DNA from: Patiria pectinifera
Taxonomy: Eukaryota > Echinodermata > Asteroidea > Valvatida > Asterinidae
DNA: 64,000 nucleotides
Assembly (NCBI GenBank): GCA_029964075.1
Contig: CM057129.1
Span: 22,001,430-22,065,429 of the forward strand
Direction of reading: 5' to 3'
Part shown: positions 35,499 through 46,301 of the stretch, one piece after another
Numbering within the stretch: position 1 is the first letter of the stretch
Layout of the letters: each line of letters starts with the position of its first letter
Notes under the pieces: model-generated
What the model saw: the letters and a program-made list of their open reading frames with translations, nothing else
The model's database searches: none
Told to the model about the DNA's origin: nothing
Translations under genes and position numbers: made by a program

Positions 35499-36280
35499 CT
35501 TGAAATGTGTTGGCGCCAGGGTGACCGTAAGGTCAGAGCCAAATTCTGCTAGATGCACCTCAAAAATCTGTCAGATTTATCAAAAATCTGTCAAATTCCC
35601 CAGAATTGATCGAAATACACTTAAAATCACATGCAGATTGGTAGTATTGCCTTAGTTAAGTTTCAAATTACATAATAAACATTCCAGTCACATAAATATG
35701 TTGTGAAATTATTGGTAAATTTTGGGCAAACCGCAGACCCGGCCGCATGACCAAGTCCCTTTCCCAGTGAACCTCAGCACCTAGACCAGCCAACCTGTCC
35801 CATTATGCAAGGGTTTGTTTGAAAGGATTGAAGCTTTTTTAAACAAATGTACACCTTTTTTGATCAAATTTGCTGTTTTTCTGTCAAATAACCATTTTGC
35901 AAAATTCTGCCAGAAATCTGCCCAAAAAATCCATCGTCAAATTTTCTGTCAAACTCGTTTTTTAACAAAAATTCTGTCAAAGTTAGCCGAAAATCGGCTA
36001 AAACGGTCACCCTAGTTGGCGCTTCGTACGTATGCGCGCACTTACGTATGCGTACGTACGTGTACGTAGTCGGATGCACGACTCTAAGATTGAAAGTTCA
36101 GCCTCCGAGTGTGACTCGGTAGCAGTATGAGACGACAGCAAGATTTGCGCGTGATTTTGAGCCACCTACGCCTACAGAAAGATTCAGATTTAAGATTTGG
36201 ATTTACAGAAGCCATAATGTGGTTATTATTTTGGATATTCATTTTTTTTAGGGAGAGTAAGATATCGACAGCGGCGGCGG
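35499..36280. other. ALDH7A1 upstream region
   Basis: 5' flank of ALDH7A1, between its start codon and the 36281 element. No TATA box or other core element could be assigned with confidence. A stretch at about 35565-35600 and 35870-36015 repeats aaaatctgtcaaattt-like words in both orientations. About 36020-36075 is rich in cgtacgta palindromes. Confidence 0.45.
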
Positions 36281-37265
36281 CCCGGTGTCGTGCCAAAAAC
36301 CGTCCGGTGCCAAATAGTGTCCGCTAATTAGCATAATGCGATCTGATTGGTCATGCGTCTATGACGTCACATTGTTTACTGACGCTTGCCAAATAGTGTC
36401 CGCGCTTAGCGTGCATCCTATTGCGTGCCTTGTCGAGCTGTCAATACATCGTATAGAAAAGATCTCTTTTCACCTGAATTTGCTTTTTACAATCTGTTTT
36501 AACGTTTTCCTTGTTATCTGTGATAACTATTTGACTTGGTTTCCCCAATAGTTAAATCATTTTATTTGTGCAAAATGTTTGTGTTTTTTTTCGCGTCAGT
36601 TCACCTGTTTGGCGTGCAGTACGTACGTAGGCCTAACGCCGTGTGAAGTGTGTGTAGTAGTACTGTGCTGTGTGTAGCATTATAACCAACGTTAATACGG
36701 TTTCTCCCACCTAATACTGTCTGTTTTTTCCTGCCAACAATTGTCCGATGTTTTCCTGCCAAACTGTCTGATTCCCCTCTGCCAAAAACTGTCCAATTTT
36801 TCCTGCCAAATACTGTCCGATTTTTCCTGCTAAACAGTGTCCGATTCCCCCCTGCCAAATAGTGTTCGATTTCCCTGCGAAAAAATGTCCGATTTTTCCT
36901 GCTAAATACTGTCCAATTCCCCCTGCCAAATATGTCTGATTCCCCCGCCACTGAATATTGTCCGATTTTTCCTGCCAACAAATACTGTCCGATTCCCGCC
37001 CTGCCAAATATTGTCCGATTCTCCCTTGCAAAATATACTGTCCGATTTGTCCTGCAAAATAATGTCCGATTTTTTCCAGCTTAATACTGTCCGGCAGGAC
37101 GTAACTGTGTGTGCGCCCTTGTTCTCGCTCGATCGACGGCGCCCGGACACTATTTGGCACCGGACACTATTTGGCATGTATTACATGCCAAATAGTGTCT
37201 GGCGCCTACTGCGCATGCTCAGCGGACACTATTTGGCACCGGACGGTTTTTGGCACGACACCGGG
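36281..37265. mobile_element. 985-bp TIR element with internal minisatellite
   Basis: Perfect 45-bp inverted ends: 36281-36325 starting CCCGGTGTCGTGCCAAAAAC and 37221-37265. The ends contain TGCCAAATAGTGTCCG, which recurs singly at 36389 and in mirrored form at 37145-37235. No transposase and no convincing target duplication. It sits between the divergent ALDH7A1 and TMEM234 promoters. Superfamily not recognised. Confidence 0.88.
36715..37097. repeat. Minisatellite of ~25-35-bp units inside the 985-bp element
   Basis: About 14 units of the form tttttCCTGCCAAATACTGTCCGA with length variation in the T or C run (ttttt, cccccc). The constant core ccaaatactgtccg is one base from the element's own end motif ccaaatagtgtccg. 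Confidence 0.85.
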
Positions 37266-37646
37266 GGTTACTTAGCTTTATTGATCTAGTGCAGGGAAGG
37301 ATCTGAATATTAGAGTCTCAGTCCTAGCCTGTTTTCAAGAGGAGAGGTCAAGGCCAGCAACATTTACTTAAAAATAAATGAAGATACCTCATACAATTCT
37401 AGCCATGTAACACATTTTGTTTTAAAATACTGGACGGATTAAATTTCCATTTTGATAAATTATGCAATTAGAGGTATGCGCAGGCAGACACGTGTCTCGC
37501 GGTCTCCATTCATACCGCCCTCATGAGTCTGTATGTCGTTAGTGCAGCATGTGCAGTGTTTGCTTCCGGCCTGTTCACATTTTCTCGCTTTATTTACGCA
37601 AATTACGCTGTATAATAAGTTTCTTTTTGGTTGATCTGTCACGAGC
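37266..37646. promoter_or_regulatory. TMEM234 upstream region
   Basis: The 381 bp between the TIR element and the TMEM234 start codon must hold its promoter or 5' UTR. I see no TATA box; gccgtt/cgcaaattacgc words near 37560-37610 are the only mildly CG-containing part. The assignment is positional only. Confidence 0.35.
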
Positions 37647-40600
37647 ATGATGTGGGAGGCTGTGTCGCTAATCGCCGTTGCACTTCTCTGGGGTGCAACA
37701 AATCCACTGATGAAGAAAGGAGGGGAGGGCATCCAACGAGTGCACAGGGGCAACAAGATTGCACAGTTCGGGGCCGAGCTCAAATTCTTGGTGTTTAATT
37801 GGAAGGTAATGTGCAACTTAAAATTGCGTGAGTGAGCAGAGGATAACAAAAGGATAACAACCACATTGTCAGACTTCACTAGAATATCCTCCTAAAACGA
37901 TGAATTAGGTACACTGTTTCCCAATTTTTACATTTCCCAATAGGCCTACTTGTATTAATCATGAATAGCCTACCCAATGTCCAATATTACTGGTCATCAA
38001 AAAAACTGTCCAAAACATGTTCTGGTATTGCAACAAGGAAATAAAAGGCAAATAAAAGTTACTTTCTCGTCCCCACCCACTTCCTTTAATTTTAATTCCC
38101 ACCTCCTTTCCTAATTTTTTTTGTGTTCATAGGCCTACATCATCTGGAAATATATTGTCAATATATTGTTGTTTTATTTGTTTTCAACAAAATTGTAGCT
38201 ATAGTATATGTGGAAAGGGTTATGGCTCCTTTAGACACAGTTTTGTATCAGAAAAAGAGTTGAACAAATGGAAGAAACCATCCTCCATCTTGGAAAATCC
38301 GCCATCTTGGTAAGGAAAAAAAATTCCCGCCTCCTTCATTTTTTAAAAAATTATTTAAGCAATTGTGGTTAGACCTATACTATTTTTACTTTCAGTACAT
38401 CCTGCCATTCCTTGTGAATCAGAGTGGATCGGTTCTTTTTTACCTGACACTAGCTTCAGCAGGTGGGTCAAGATCATTTACTGTGTCATCTTTATCCTTG
38501 AACATTGATTGTTCTGGATATCAAGTAGGCGTTCACATACAATGGCACTGCACTGTCTATACAGTGAAATCTCAATAAGTCAAACTCTGATAGCTCAAAA
38601 CAACTGTTAAGTCAAACAAAGAATCCATTCCCTTCAGTAGTATAACAATGATACAACAATGCTTAACTCAAAACTCTGCTGAAGTCAAACTTTGAACCTG
38701 TTTCCTTGAGGTTTGACTTATCGAGATTTCACTATAATTATGTTATTGTGTGTTGATCCCACTCTCAACCAGAGTGAAGCAAAATAACCCTACAGCGTTT
38801 TCTTTTTTTCTGTACCATATTTTCCTTTATGTCTGAGGACTTAAGTCTTTAGACAAGTCCTTTGTTCCAAGTCGACTTGGAACAATGGGTGACCTGCGAG
38901 GACCTGAGCCAAAGTCCTCAGAAGGTTTTCGTGTACAAACCTTCTGAGCAAAAAGCCCAAACATCTGTTTCTATCAAATAAGGTACATGTTTATTTCGTT
39001 ATTTACCTATTTATTATTTTTTTTTTTAATTTCAGAGCTGTCACTGGCAGTACCCATCACCAACGCCCTCACATTCATCTTCACTACACTGATGGGGAGG
39101 GTGCTGGGTGAAGATATTGGTGGAAAAGGTAAAATAGGCATGCAGGGGCAGATCTAGTCCGAAGATTTGGGACTCTCAATACTGTGTATGAGAGTCCCAA
39201 AACTTATGGTACTGAAAACATGCAAAACAAGAAAATAGACTGGCACCTAAAACAACCAGTCCAACACAGCTTCAGTACTGCATCAATCAACCATGCCAAA
39301 GAATTTAAGAAACATGTGGCATGAAGCGGTAACTAGTCTCAATTTACTACACATTTCTCCATAGTCAAGCCACCAGACTACTGACACTGAATGAAGAGGT
39401 CAGTCTTTTCAAATAGTTGGACCATGGTTGGACATGTACCAGTCTAGTATTTAGCCCCATTTTGAAATCACTTGACTTCCCTCTCATGTGCAAAATATTG
39501 AAGAAAAATCTCCCTTAAAAATTGAATTGAGTCTGCAAACTTGGTTGGTGAAATACTGAGGACATTTTCTTTACCCTAGTGGAATTTTTGGAGAAATTTG
39601 CTAGCTAAACTGTGAGTAAAGTGGGCCTGATTTAGTTTTGCACATTTCAGAGCACTCCAGAGCCCTGTCTGGGGCAGATCCAGGTATATTTGCAGGGGGG
39701 TCAGGCCCTTCAGATTTTTTTAATCAGCAAATCAGTGCTGAAATGTAGACAAACAACCAAACAATTCAAACAATTGGAGCCGACATGTCCATTTAACACC
39801 ATACATACCATTGCACATACTCAATCTTGGCACCATGTATAATCACACCATGAGCTCTAGACAAATGAACCAGAATGTCCACATATTGTCCTCTCACTTT
39901 GCTATTAAGCAAATTCCATCCAAAGTCATACCACAAATTCATCACAAATCAAGTCACAAGTCGGGTCACAAGTGAAAGGGGACAAACAATGATACCGCAG
40001 TGGTAGGACCACTTGTTGGGTGGGTGTAACTTGTGGCTCGGCACATATACTCCAGCAGGGCTTGTATGCAATTTGCTTAGATGAGTGATGAAGACAATTA
40101 AAACCCTAACTCCCTAGGCATTTTTGCTAGGATGTAACCTCAATCCTGCAAAATCCTCCAACTGCCTCCATGTAAAAAAAGCATACAGCCTCAATTCTAC
40201 AAATCCTCCGGTTTTTTCTTGGATGTGATACTGGAGGGGTGACTACTGCCTCAATCCTGCAAAATCCTCTGGCAATGACTGTCAATATGTTGAGTCAGGG
40301 CCAGTGACATCCTGGAGCAGTGCGGATGATTTCAAGCATAATCCAGGCCTATATTTATGCATGGCTGAGCAAAAACAACACAAGGTCCGGCCCAAGACCT
40401 TGACACAGTGCATCCTCTGAAATCAGCAACACACTTTGCCATGTAGCCTCAATCCTGCAAAATCCTCCATTTTGCAAAGATGATTTTTGTGGATTAAGGA
40501 AGGTTAGGGTTACAGAGTCAGACTAGGAGACTTCTTCAATTGGAATTTACCACACAGATGAGTAGATGAATATTTTTAAAAATTTCTTCGCAGAAACCTA

Positions 40601-40658
40601 CTTCGGGATGGCACTGGTGGTGGTTGGAGTCACGCTTTGTGTTTGGGATAAGACCTGA
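37647..40658 (+). CDS. TMEM234: Transmembrane protein 234 homologue
   Basis: Small multi-pass membrane protein of the EamA/DMT-like TMEM234 family; molecular function is poorly known. Four exons keep frame: 37647-37805, 38396-38462, 39036-39128, 40594-40658, for 127 residues plus TGA. All introns begin GT and end AG. Matches to human TMEM234 recalled from memory: [22 protein letters not shown] (human [21 protein letters not shown]), [18 protein letters not shown] (human PFLLNQCGSLLYYLTLAS), [14 protein letters not shown] and LGEDIGGK. Four hydrophobic helices are visible at about residues 4-19, 55-74, 79-97 and 107-122. The start is the first of two adjacent ATGs. It is transcribed away from ALDH7A1. 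A candidate poly(A) signal AATAAA lies at about 40989. Length is close to the short human isoform. Confidence 0.95.
38562..38734. mobile_element. pogo/Tigger-like MITE
   Basis: Ends CAGTGAAATCTCAATAAGTC and the inverse of TAGTGAAATCTCGATAAGTC, flanked by TA on both sides. A TA target and ends of this form (CAG-T-GAA-CTC-ATAAGTC) are typical of pogo-type Tc1/mariner elements. About 173 bp, non-coding, in TMEM234 intron 2. Confidence 0.78.
40100..40512. mobile_element. MITE with ccctaac ends and cctcaatcctgc repeats
   Basis: Ends ACCCTAACTCCCTAGG and inverse GGTTAGGGT. Inside, cctcaatcctgcaaaatcct recurs at about 40138, 40250 and 40446, with a variant at 40189. Related to 27556-27801. Lies in TMEM234 intron 3, just left of exon 4. 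Confidence 0.62.
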
Positions 40659-40699
40659 AACCAAGGACCTGAAGGACATTGGCATACTAGGAGGCCATC

Positions 40700-40915
40700 A
40701 AATCTTAAGTCTTAAATCTTTTTAAGTATACATGTACATTTCATTGTATTTTTATCTGTGTGGGTTATGAACCGGGTTTAATTTTTTTTAAGTATACACT
40801 TCATTGTTTTTTATCCTGTGTCTTAATTTTTTATGGAAAGCGCCTAGGAGCATGATTTTTTTCATGGACGGGCGCTATATAAATTTTAACTTAATATTAT
40901 TATTATTATTAGCAA
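40700..40915 (+). repeat. Tandem duplication and SINE-like tail in TMEM234 3' region
   Basis: tttttaagtatacatgtaca...ttcattgt-ttttatc-tgtgt occurs twice (about 40720 and 40788). It is followed by gaaagcgcctaggagcatga and gggcgctatataaatttta, then (att)n. The gcgctatataaat plus (att)n ending is a common tail of animal SINEs; no tRNA-like head is visible. Confidence 0.5.
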
Positions 40916-41183
40916 CTGAACAACTTTGAACACACAAATGAGGACAAGAACTGGTTCTGAAACAGTACAACTCCATCCTTCACATTTGAATAAATCACTA
41001 TGCGCTGCCATCAGTCGGCAAACTAAAATTATGCACCGAGGATGAACTCCTTCTAAAGAAACTTTTAGAAAAGCGAATTGAACAAGAGGCACTAGAAAAC
41101 AACAAAGTCTGGCATGAGTACACAGAAGACTGAATCTGTGAATCACGCCTTTGGGCCTGGGATGACCAGCCCTAAAGGATCAC

Positions 41184-41831
41184 TCACCTTTTCCAAGAAC
41201 GCTGCAGCAGGCACGCCAACTCAATCCAGAAATGCCAATCAGCTGGATGTCCCATAACCGGTGGCTCACCGGCAGCTAGTGCTCTTGCTGAAATGAACAA
41301 AAAAATATCGTACCAAACGTACAAAATCACAGAAATATAGGAAACGACAAGCACAACGTCGTGGCAATTGATTCCATGCGTACTATACTGCACAGGCCAT
41401 GTATAAGCCCGGACATTTAAATCCCAGGCCAAATAATGAATTCCACCCGAAAGACAATGAACCGCAGCGAAATATCTACTTCGCCTCGGGTAATTATCAC
41501 CCATCCAGACTCTCGCCGGTCTTAAACAGAGTGTTATAATACCTCCCGAACACACGTTTATTCCCTTGATAACACACAAAGTCATGTTCCAGATTTTACA
41601 AAACGACTGAACATAATTATCATGTGATGTAAACGGTTTCCTTACCTGTAGAGTAGTGTTGCAACTTGCCAGTAATATAATGTCTCCCCAAGCTTGTTCT
41701 TGTCTCTCCACCACTGCAGCTATACGACATATGCAACGACTAACAAAAGTAACAATTTTTAAATCCCTGCCCGCATGACGGTCGCCACTAGGTGAATTTA
41801 ACCTCAGTAAGTTGTCCACAGAAATCCGCAC
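41184..41831 (-). CDS. Unassigned 215-codon reading frame
   Basis: Open for 648 bp on the minus strand between the convergent TMEM234 and aquaporin genes. I do not recognise the product. Two internal segments have exon-like borders: 41650-41717 (ctgcag acceptor, gtaagg donor) and 41188-41289 (tttcag acceptor, gtgagt donor; it reads RALAAGEPPVMGHPADWHF). If spliced they form a different protein from the uninterrupted frame. It could equally be a chance frame. Low confidence. Confidence 0.15.
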   Translation of the reverse strand: MRISVDNLLRLNSPSGDRHAGRDLKIVTFVSRCICRIAAVVERQEQAWGDIILLASCNTTLQVRKPFTSHDNYVQSFCKIWNMTLCVIKGINVCSGGIITLCLRPARVWMGDNYPRRSRYFAAVHCLSGGIHYLAWDLNVRAYTWPVQYSTHGINCHDVVLVVSYISVILYVWYDIFLFISARALAAGEPPVMGHPADWHFWIELACLLQRSWKR

Positions 41832-41842
41832 CTTATTATTGA

Positions 41843-44079
41843 GAGGGTGAATCGAAGAGTGCTCTAAATTGGCAACAGAAATCGACCCTAATATAGAGAG
41901 GGCGAATCAAAGTATAAGCTCTCAACGTTAAATTGAAACCGTGTCACATACCCAACCTAATAGGAGTAGGACGGGCTTTTGTTGAAACTAGTCATGCTTT
42001 AAGCCAATTCCAGTGTAGTTTCGTTTTAATAAAAAAGCTATATTCGTGTTTTACCCTCTGCAATTTTTCCTCATAAAAACTCAGTAGACCGATAAATCCT
42101 TGCCGCTTTCGCATTAATTTTGTCCGTCCTTTATTCCACTACCCCCTGGAAAAGTTTGTTCCAGCGGCAGTGCAAGTTTGTCACAAGTTTAATCATGCGG
42201 GGTCTGAACTGATTGCTTGATGTATCATGCTTTACATATACAATGGGTATACTAGACCCATGCGTGTACAACTTTTGTATATATTTTTTTGTACAGTATT
42301 TGTATTTCACACTGTTAACGTTCATTGGCATATCAGTACCTCAATAAATCACATTATAGGAAGTTGTCGATAAATGCATTGAGTGTGTGATTCAGTGCAA
42401 AATACAAGAGAATCTACGACAGCAACTGAAATGAACTTTTCGTGTAATTTTTTTAGAATGTTTTTCATCAATTTTGTTTTATCAATTTGTTTTAAGGAAA
42501 TTGTAAGCCTAACGTGACAATGATACATCAAATCCCAGTCGTCAGTTTTGTACGAAGTATATAACGCAGAGCTAGCATGCTGTTGAACCTTCAAGTTGAG
42601 ATAAACACTATACCTACTCTATCTCAGATAAGAGCACAGAGGCGCTAATTACCCCAAAAATGTATTATTAGATTGGGCTCGGTTCTGTTATGATGATCAA
42701 CAAAGTTCAGGGCCAAATAACATGCAAGCCGACATCACTGTTTCTAAAACAAACAAAACAATTATTGTCTTGTCCTTCATCTTCCCGTTTCTTTAAAATT
42801 TTGGTGGGTTAGCCAGTTACATTTTTAAATATTCACACCAAAAACAAACTCACCTCCCGAAAAGTGATACTTTCCAAGCCTGCATTCAGCCATTTTACAA
42901 ATGGCATCCCACCACTTCAGGCAAATTGGACCAATTTTTCAACCGTAATTTTGTCAAGGATGCCCTCAGATGGAAGCCCAAAAACCAGGGAGTTGATCCT
43001 CGGCTAATTTTACACAATCCCCCTTTTTTTAAGCCAAACGGTCTCCTTTTTCGAAAAACAGTTGTGGGTACACTTTTCATGCTTATGAGTTCGCATGGGA
43101 ATTCTCACTTCAATTAGGCCTATGTGTGCACCAATGAGCACCCTTCTCTCTTCCCCGAGGGGCTAGTGTTTTTGTTGAAAGCAGACAGGGGGGATGGAAT
43201 AATTATTTGGAAAACTGTTAAAGAATACAATGCACCTCGTCTATGTTGCACACACATTTGTATTTAATCCGTATAGAACATATCAGTAGTATGCAGTTCC
43301 TTTAACTATGTACACACAGCATTATAATACAGGATCACCTGATATGAAAATACTATTGGCATATGAAACCTTGCCATTGAAAAGGGTATTATGGACGAAT
43401 ATTACGAGATGATGTGCCCTATTTCGAAAGAATGCCTTGAACGTCATTATGAAGTAAACTCATGCATCACTTCTCGTCTAAGCCATTATCTAAAACATTA
43501 ATTCACACTAATGCAGTCACACTTCTCATAGTTTCAATATACGTTTCATATATTCTGCCACATCATACTGAAAAGTATAATTATTGCGCTCGTTTTGCGC
43601 GGTTTTCTTTTGCCAAGTTATCTTTTGCCAACGTAATAGCTAAATCGAAGCTGCGTTTAATTTTTTTTTTTAAATAACACCATGAATAAGAACGTACTGT
43701 TTGAAGAGCCGCAAGGTTTCCCGTCATTAGTCATTACATTTAACAACAGGAACCACCTTATTTACAGAGTTCACTCGATTCAAATTACACGAAATAAATC
43801 TTAAAGCGATATTCTCAAATAAAATATTTACAGTTGACTATTGTAATGATAAAGAGGCTGATGGGTTCGATCGTTTCTGATGAACTTGTGCGTCCTCCAA
43901 GACCCAAAAAATGACTTGTTTCTCTCAAAAGGTCGTATTAAAATTCATAAAACTTAATCAAATTTATTATAAAGAAAATATCTCTGTACTTAAAAAAAAT
44001 ATATATTTTAAAGTTAAACTTTATTTGTGACACTTCAATTTAAAAGAATTATCCTAGATTTTTAATAATAATTTAATAT
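41843..44079. other. Intergenic stretch, no gene seen
   Basis: Near 41840-41920 a ~55-bp tandem (gagggtgaatcgaag / gagggcgaatcaaag). Beyond that only AT-rich sequence with short chance frames. Confidence 0.55.
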
Positions 44080-44433
44080 AATATTATGGATTTGTATAGC
44101 GAACATATCAACCAAACATGTTATCATGGCGCGGTACAACATTATTACCCCTGCTCACAGAGAGACAATCTTAGCTCCCTGGGGAGTATACAGCTCAATG
44201 CTGCCATATCGGCGCGATCGGCTAAATCAAACACATAACCATCCCTGCCCTCACAGGTACCCATTTACTCCTGGGTGGAGAGAAGCAATGCGTGACAAAG
44301 TGCCTTGCCCTCCCCAAGGGCACATTCACAATAACCCTAGGCTGTAATCGAACCCACAATCTACAGATTTACCCACAAGATCAGGGTGTTCACTGCACCA
44401 GACCACGAGGCCACGGTTCTCCACATCAAAGGA
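44080..44433 (-). mobile_element. tRNA-derived SINE (reverse)
   Basis: Reverse-complement member of the 28085 family: acccctgctcacagagagac, ctccctggggagtatac, ctcacaggtacccatttact, ttgccctccccaagggcac and a degraded B box at 44347-44357, ending in ccacgaggccacg (A box). AT-rich tail lies at the left, as expected for reverse orientation. Confidence 0.8.
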
Positions 44434-44864
44434 TAACAACGAACAATTAATATCTATAATAATAAAATATTATTAACGAACATTAAAGTGAATTCTGCTC
44501 ATTCGATTTTTAAATAAAATTGAGCTTTATGCCTGCACCCTCACAGGAAAACAGAAATCTTTAAATTCGTTGGATTGTTGAGGAAACTTCTCCATTGTTA
44601 TATAATTATTGTGGCAATCATAATATTGGAAGAACTTGATACTATTTATGCATAGAATTGTTTTATGCCGTACAAAGACCAATGATTACCCTGATTTTGA
44701 CCAATATAAAATGTTAAGTTCATCAGACGGCGACACGCACATCACTAATTGTCTCCTCAACTTAGACTTGTCTCCTCAACTTAAACTTAGACGTTTTTAG
44801 ATAGAACCTTACCTTGGATTTTTGGACAGTAAACTTAAGCTTTACATAAAGTAAGTTATCATTA

Positions 44865-45230
44865 GGCCAAAAAAAGTCTCCAGTTTCTGGTATGGAGCTT
44901 GCCCAAAAAGTGGTGCGGCGACGCGGCTTTTTTTTTTTTTTACCTGACTTTTTTGCTTCAAATGTCAGCTGATGACTGCAAATGGTGCCCGACTAAACTT
45001 AGTGAAAATATATGGGAGTCCAGAGAGGCCACATAAAGCTTATTCTCGATCATAACCCCATCTAAAACACGTTAAAATTGTGCAGCAGCAGGATTCCAGT
45101 CAAACCAGTGAGTTTGGCGGTTTAGAGACATCATCTTTCATTGAAAAAAAAACTTTTTCATTTTGCCGACGCGCATGGCTACGGCGACGCGCGCGCATAC
45201 CAGAAACCGGAGACTTTTTGGGGGGGGGCC
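44865..45230. mobile_element. Harbinger-like MITE, copy 3
   Basis: GGCC-A(n)-GTCTCCAGTTTCTGGTATG at left, CATACCAGAAACCGGAGAC at right followed by a g run and GGCC. Flanks are ATTA and TTAT, consistent with a TTA duplication. The interior is close to copy 1 (both carry gtgagtttggcggttt, absent in copy 2). Lies beyond the aquaporin 3' end. Confidence 0.9.
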
Positions 45231-45482
45231 TTATCAACCGGTTGCAGACATTTTTTCAGGTGCTCATTTCTCACATAGAGATACGGATTGTGTGTATTTC
45301 TCAATAAGCGTTTCTTTAAGTACAAGTGTTTCTTTCTGTATATACAAGAAATTTATTTTCATCATTTTTTAAACCATACCCTAAACGTCGATCTACGTGT
45401 ATCTGGAAAGCACATCACACACAGAGGGCGAGATAGGTGCAAGGTACGCGACGTATACAATCTAAACCAAATGACCATGGTA

Positions 45483-45984
45483 CAGGTTGTCCCACAAAAA
45501 TAAACAGTCGAATCGGGCATGTTTTCAGAAAAGTGGGGGTAGTATTCAAAATCGTGTCTAATGTATTGCTGAGTAGAATAATTGGTCTTCCAAATGCTTT
45601 TTAGTTGGTTTTATTAGGATGTTTTGTTCAAAAGATACAACAATCACAATGCGGGACTTAAAAACCTACTTGGCCACTGTTTCTATTTATAAAGTTTACA
45701 GATCGAAGCCGATAGAATAAGTCACACGTGACTCTTAAACAAAGGAAATAAATCCTTTTTTGTGTGTTTCTCTAAAATTGTGCTTTCTCACTTTCTCTCG
45801 CAAGGAAAGTGGCCCAAGACGATTTTCAACCCTTGAGTTCGATGAAGCATAGCGTTTGTTCCAATGCATCAATTTGAATGAAATAAAGTTCGTATGGTAT
45901 AGATTGGTTATCTGACTGTAAAAGAGGTAATTTGAAAATATTCCAAAACTCACATGTAATTTGTTTTTTGTGGGACAACCCGTG
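45483..45984. mobile_element. mariner-like MITE
   Basis: Flanked by TA. Ends CAGGTTGTCCCACAAAAA and the inverse of CACGGGTTGTCCCACAAAAA. GGTTGTCCCA-type ends with a TA target fit Tc1/mariner. The 500-bp interior shows no recognisable DDE transposase, so I call it non-autonomous. Confidence 0.78.
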
Positions 45985-46301
45985 TATATTTCTGTCGTTT
46001 TGTCTTTTCAAAAATTCAAAACGTAACGGCTGAAAGGTGTACATCCCATGGAAACATAGTATAGAATCAATTCTTAATTACACACATTTTCACTTTACTT
46101 TTTCTTGTGCGTTTTTGTATTACTTTAAGCCATAATACTATTGTTTAAAAAAGATATATTAAGCACAGTTTGTTATTGCTCACAGAAAAACAAAATGTAG
46201 TCACCAAAATCAGCATAGCCTCATAATTAATGTTTTACTCATCTATTTCAGGAAGAATTTCAGTTGGATTAATACGCTTCTGTCGAGAATGCTGTGGTTT
46301 C

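Noticed and set aside
36601-37177. Repetitive protein-coding gene (126-149 codons, minus)
   Set aside because: Frames come from the minisatellite inside the 985-bp TIR element and occur in several frames at once.
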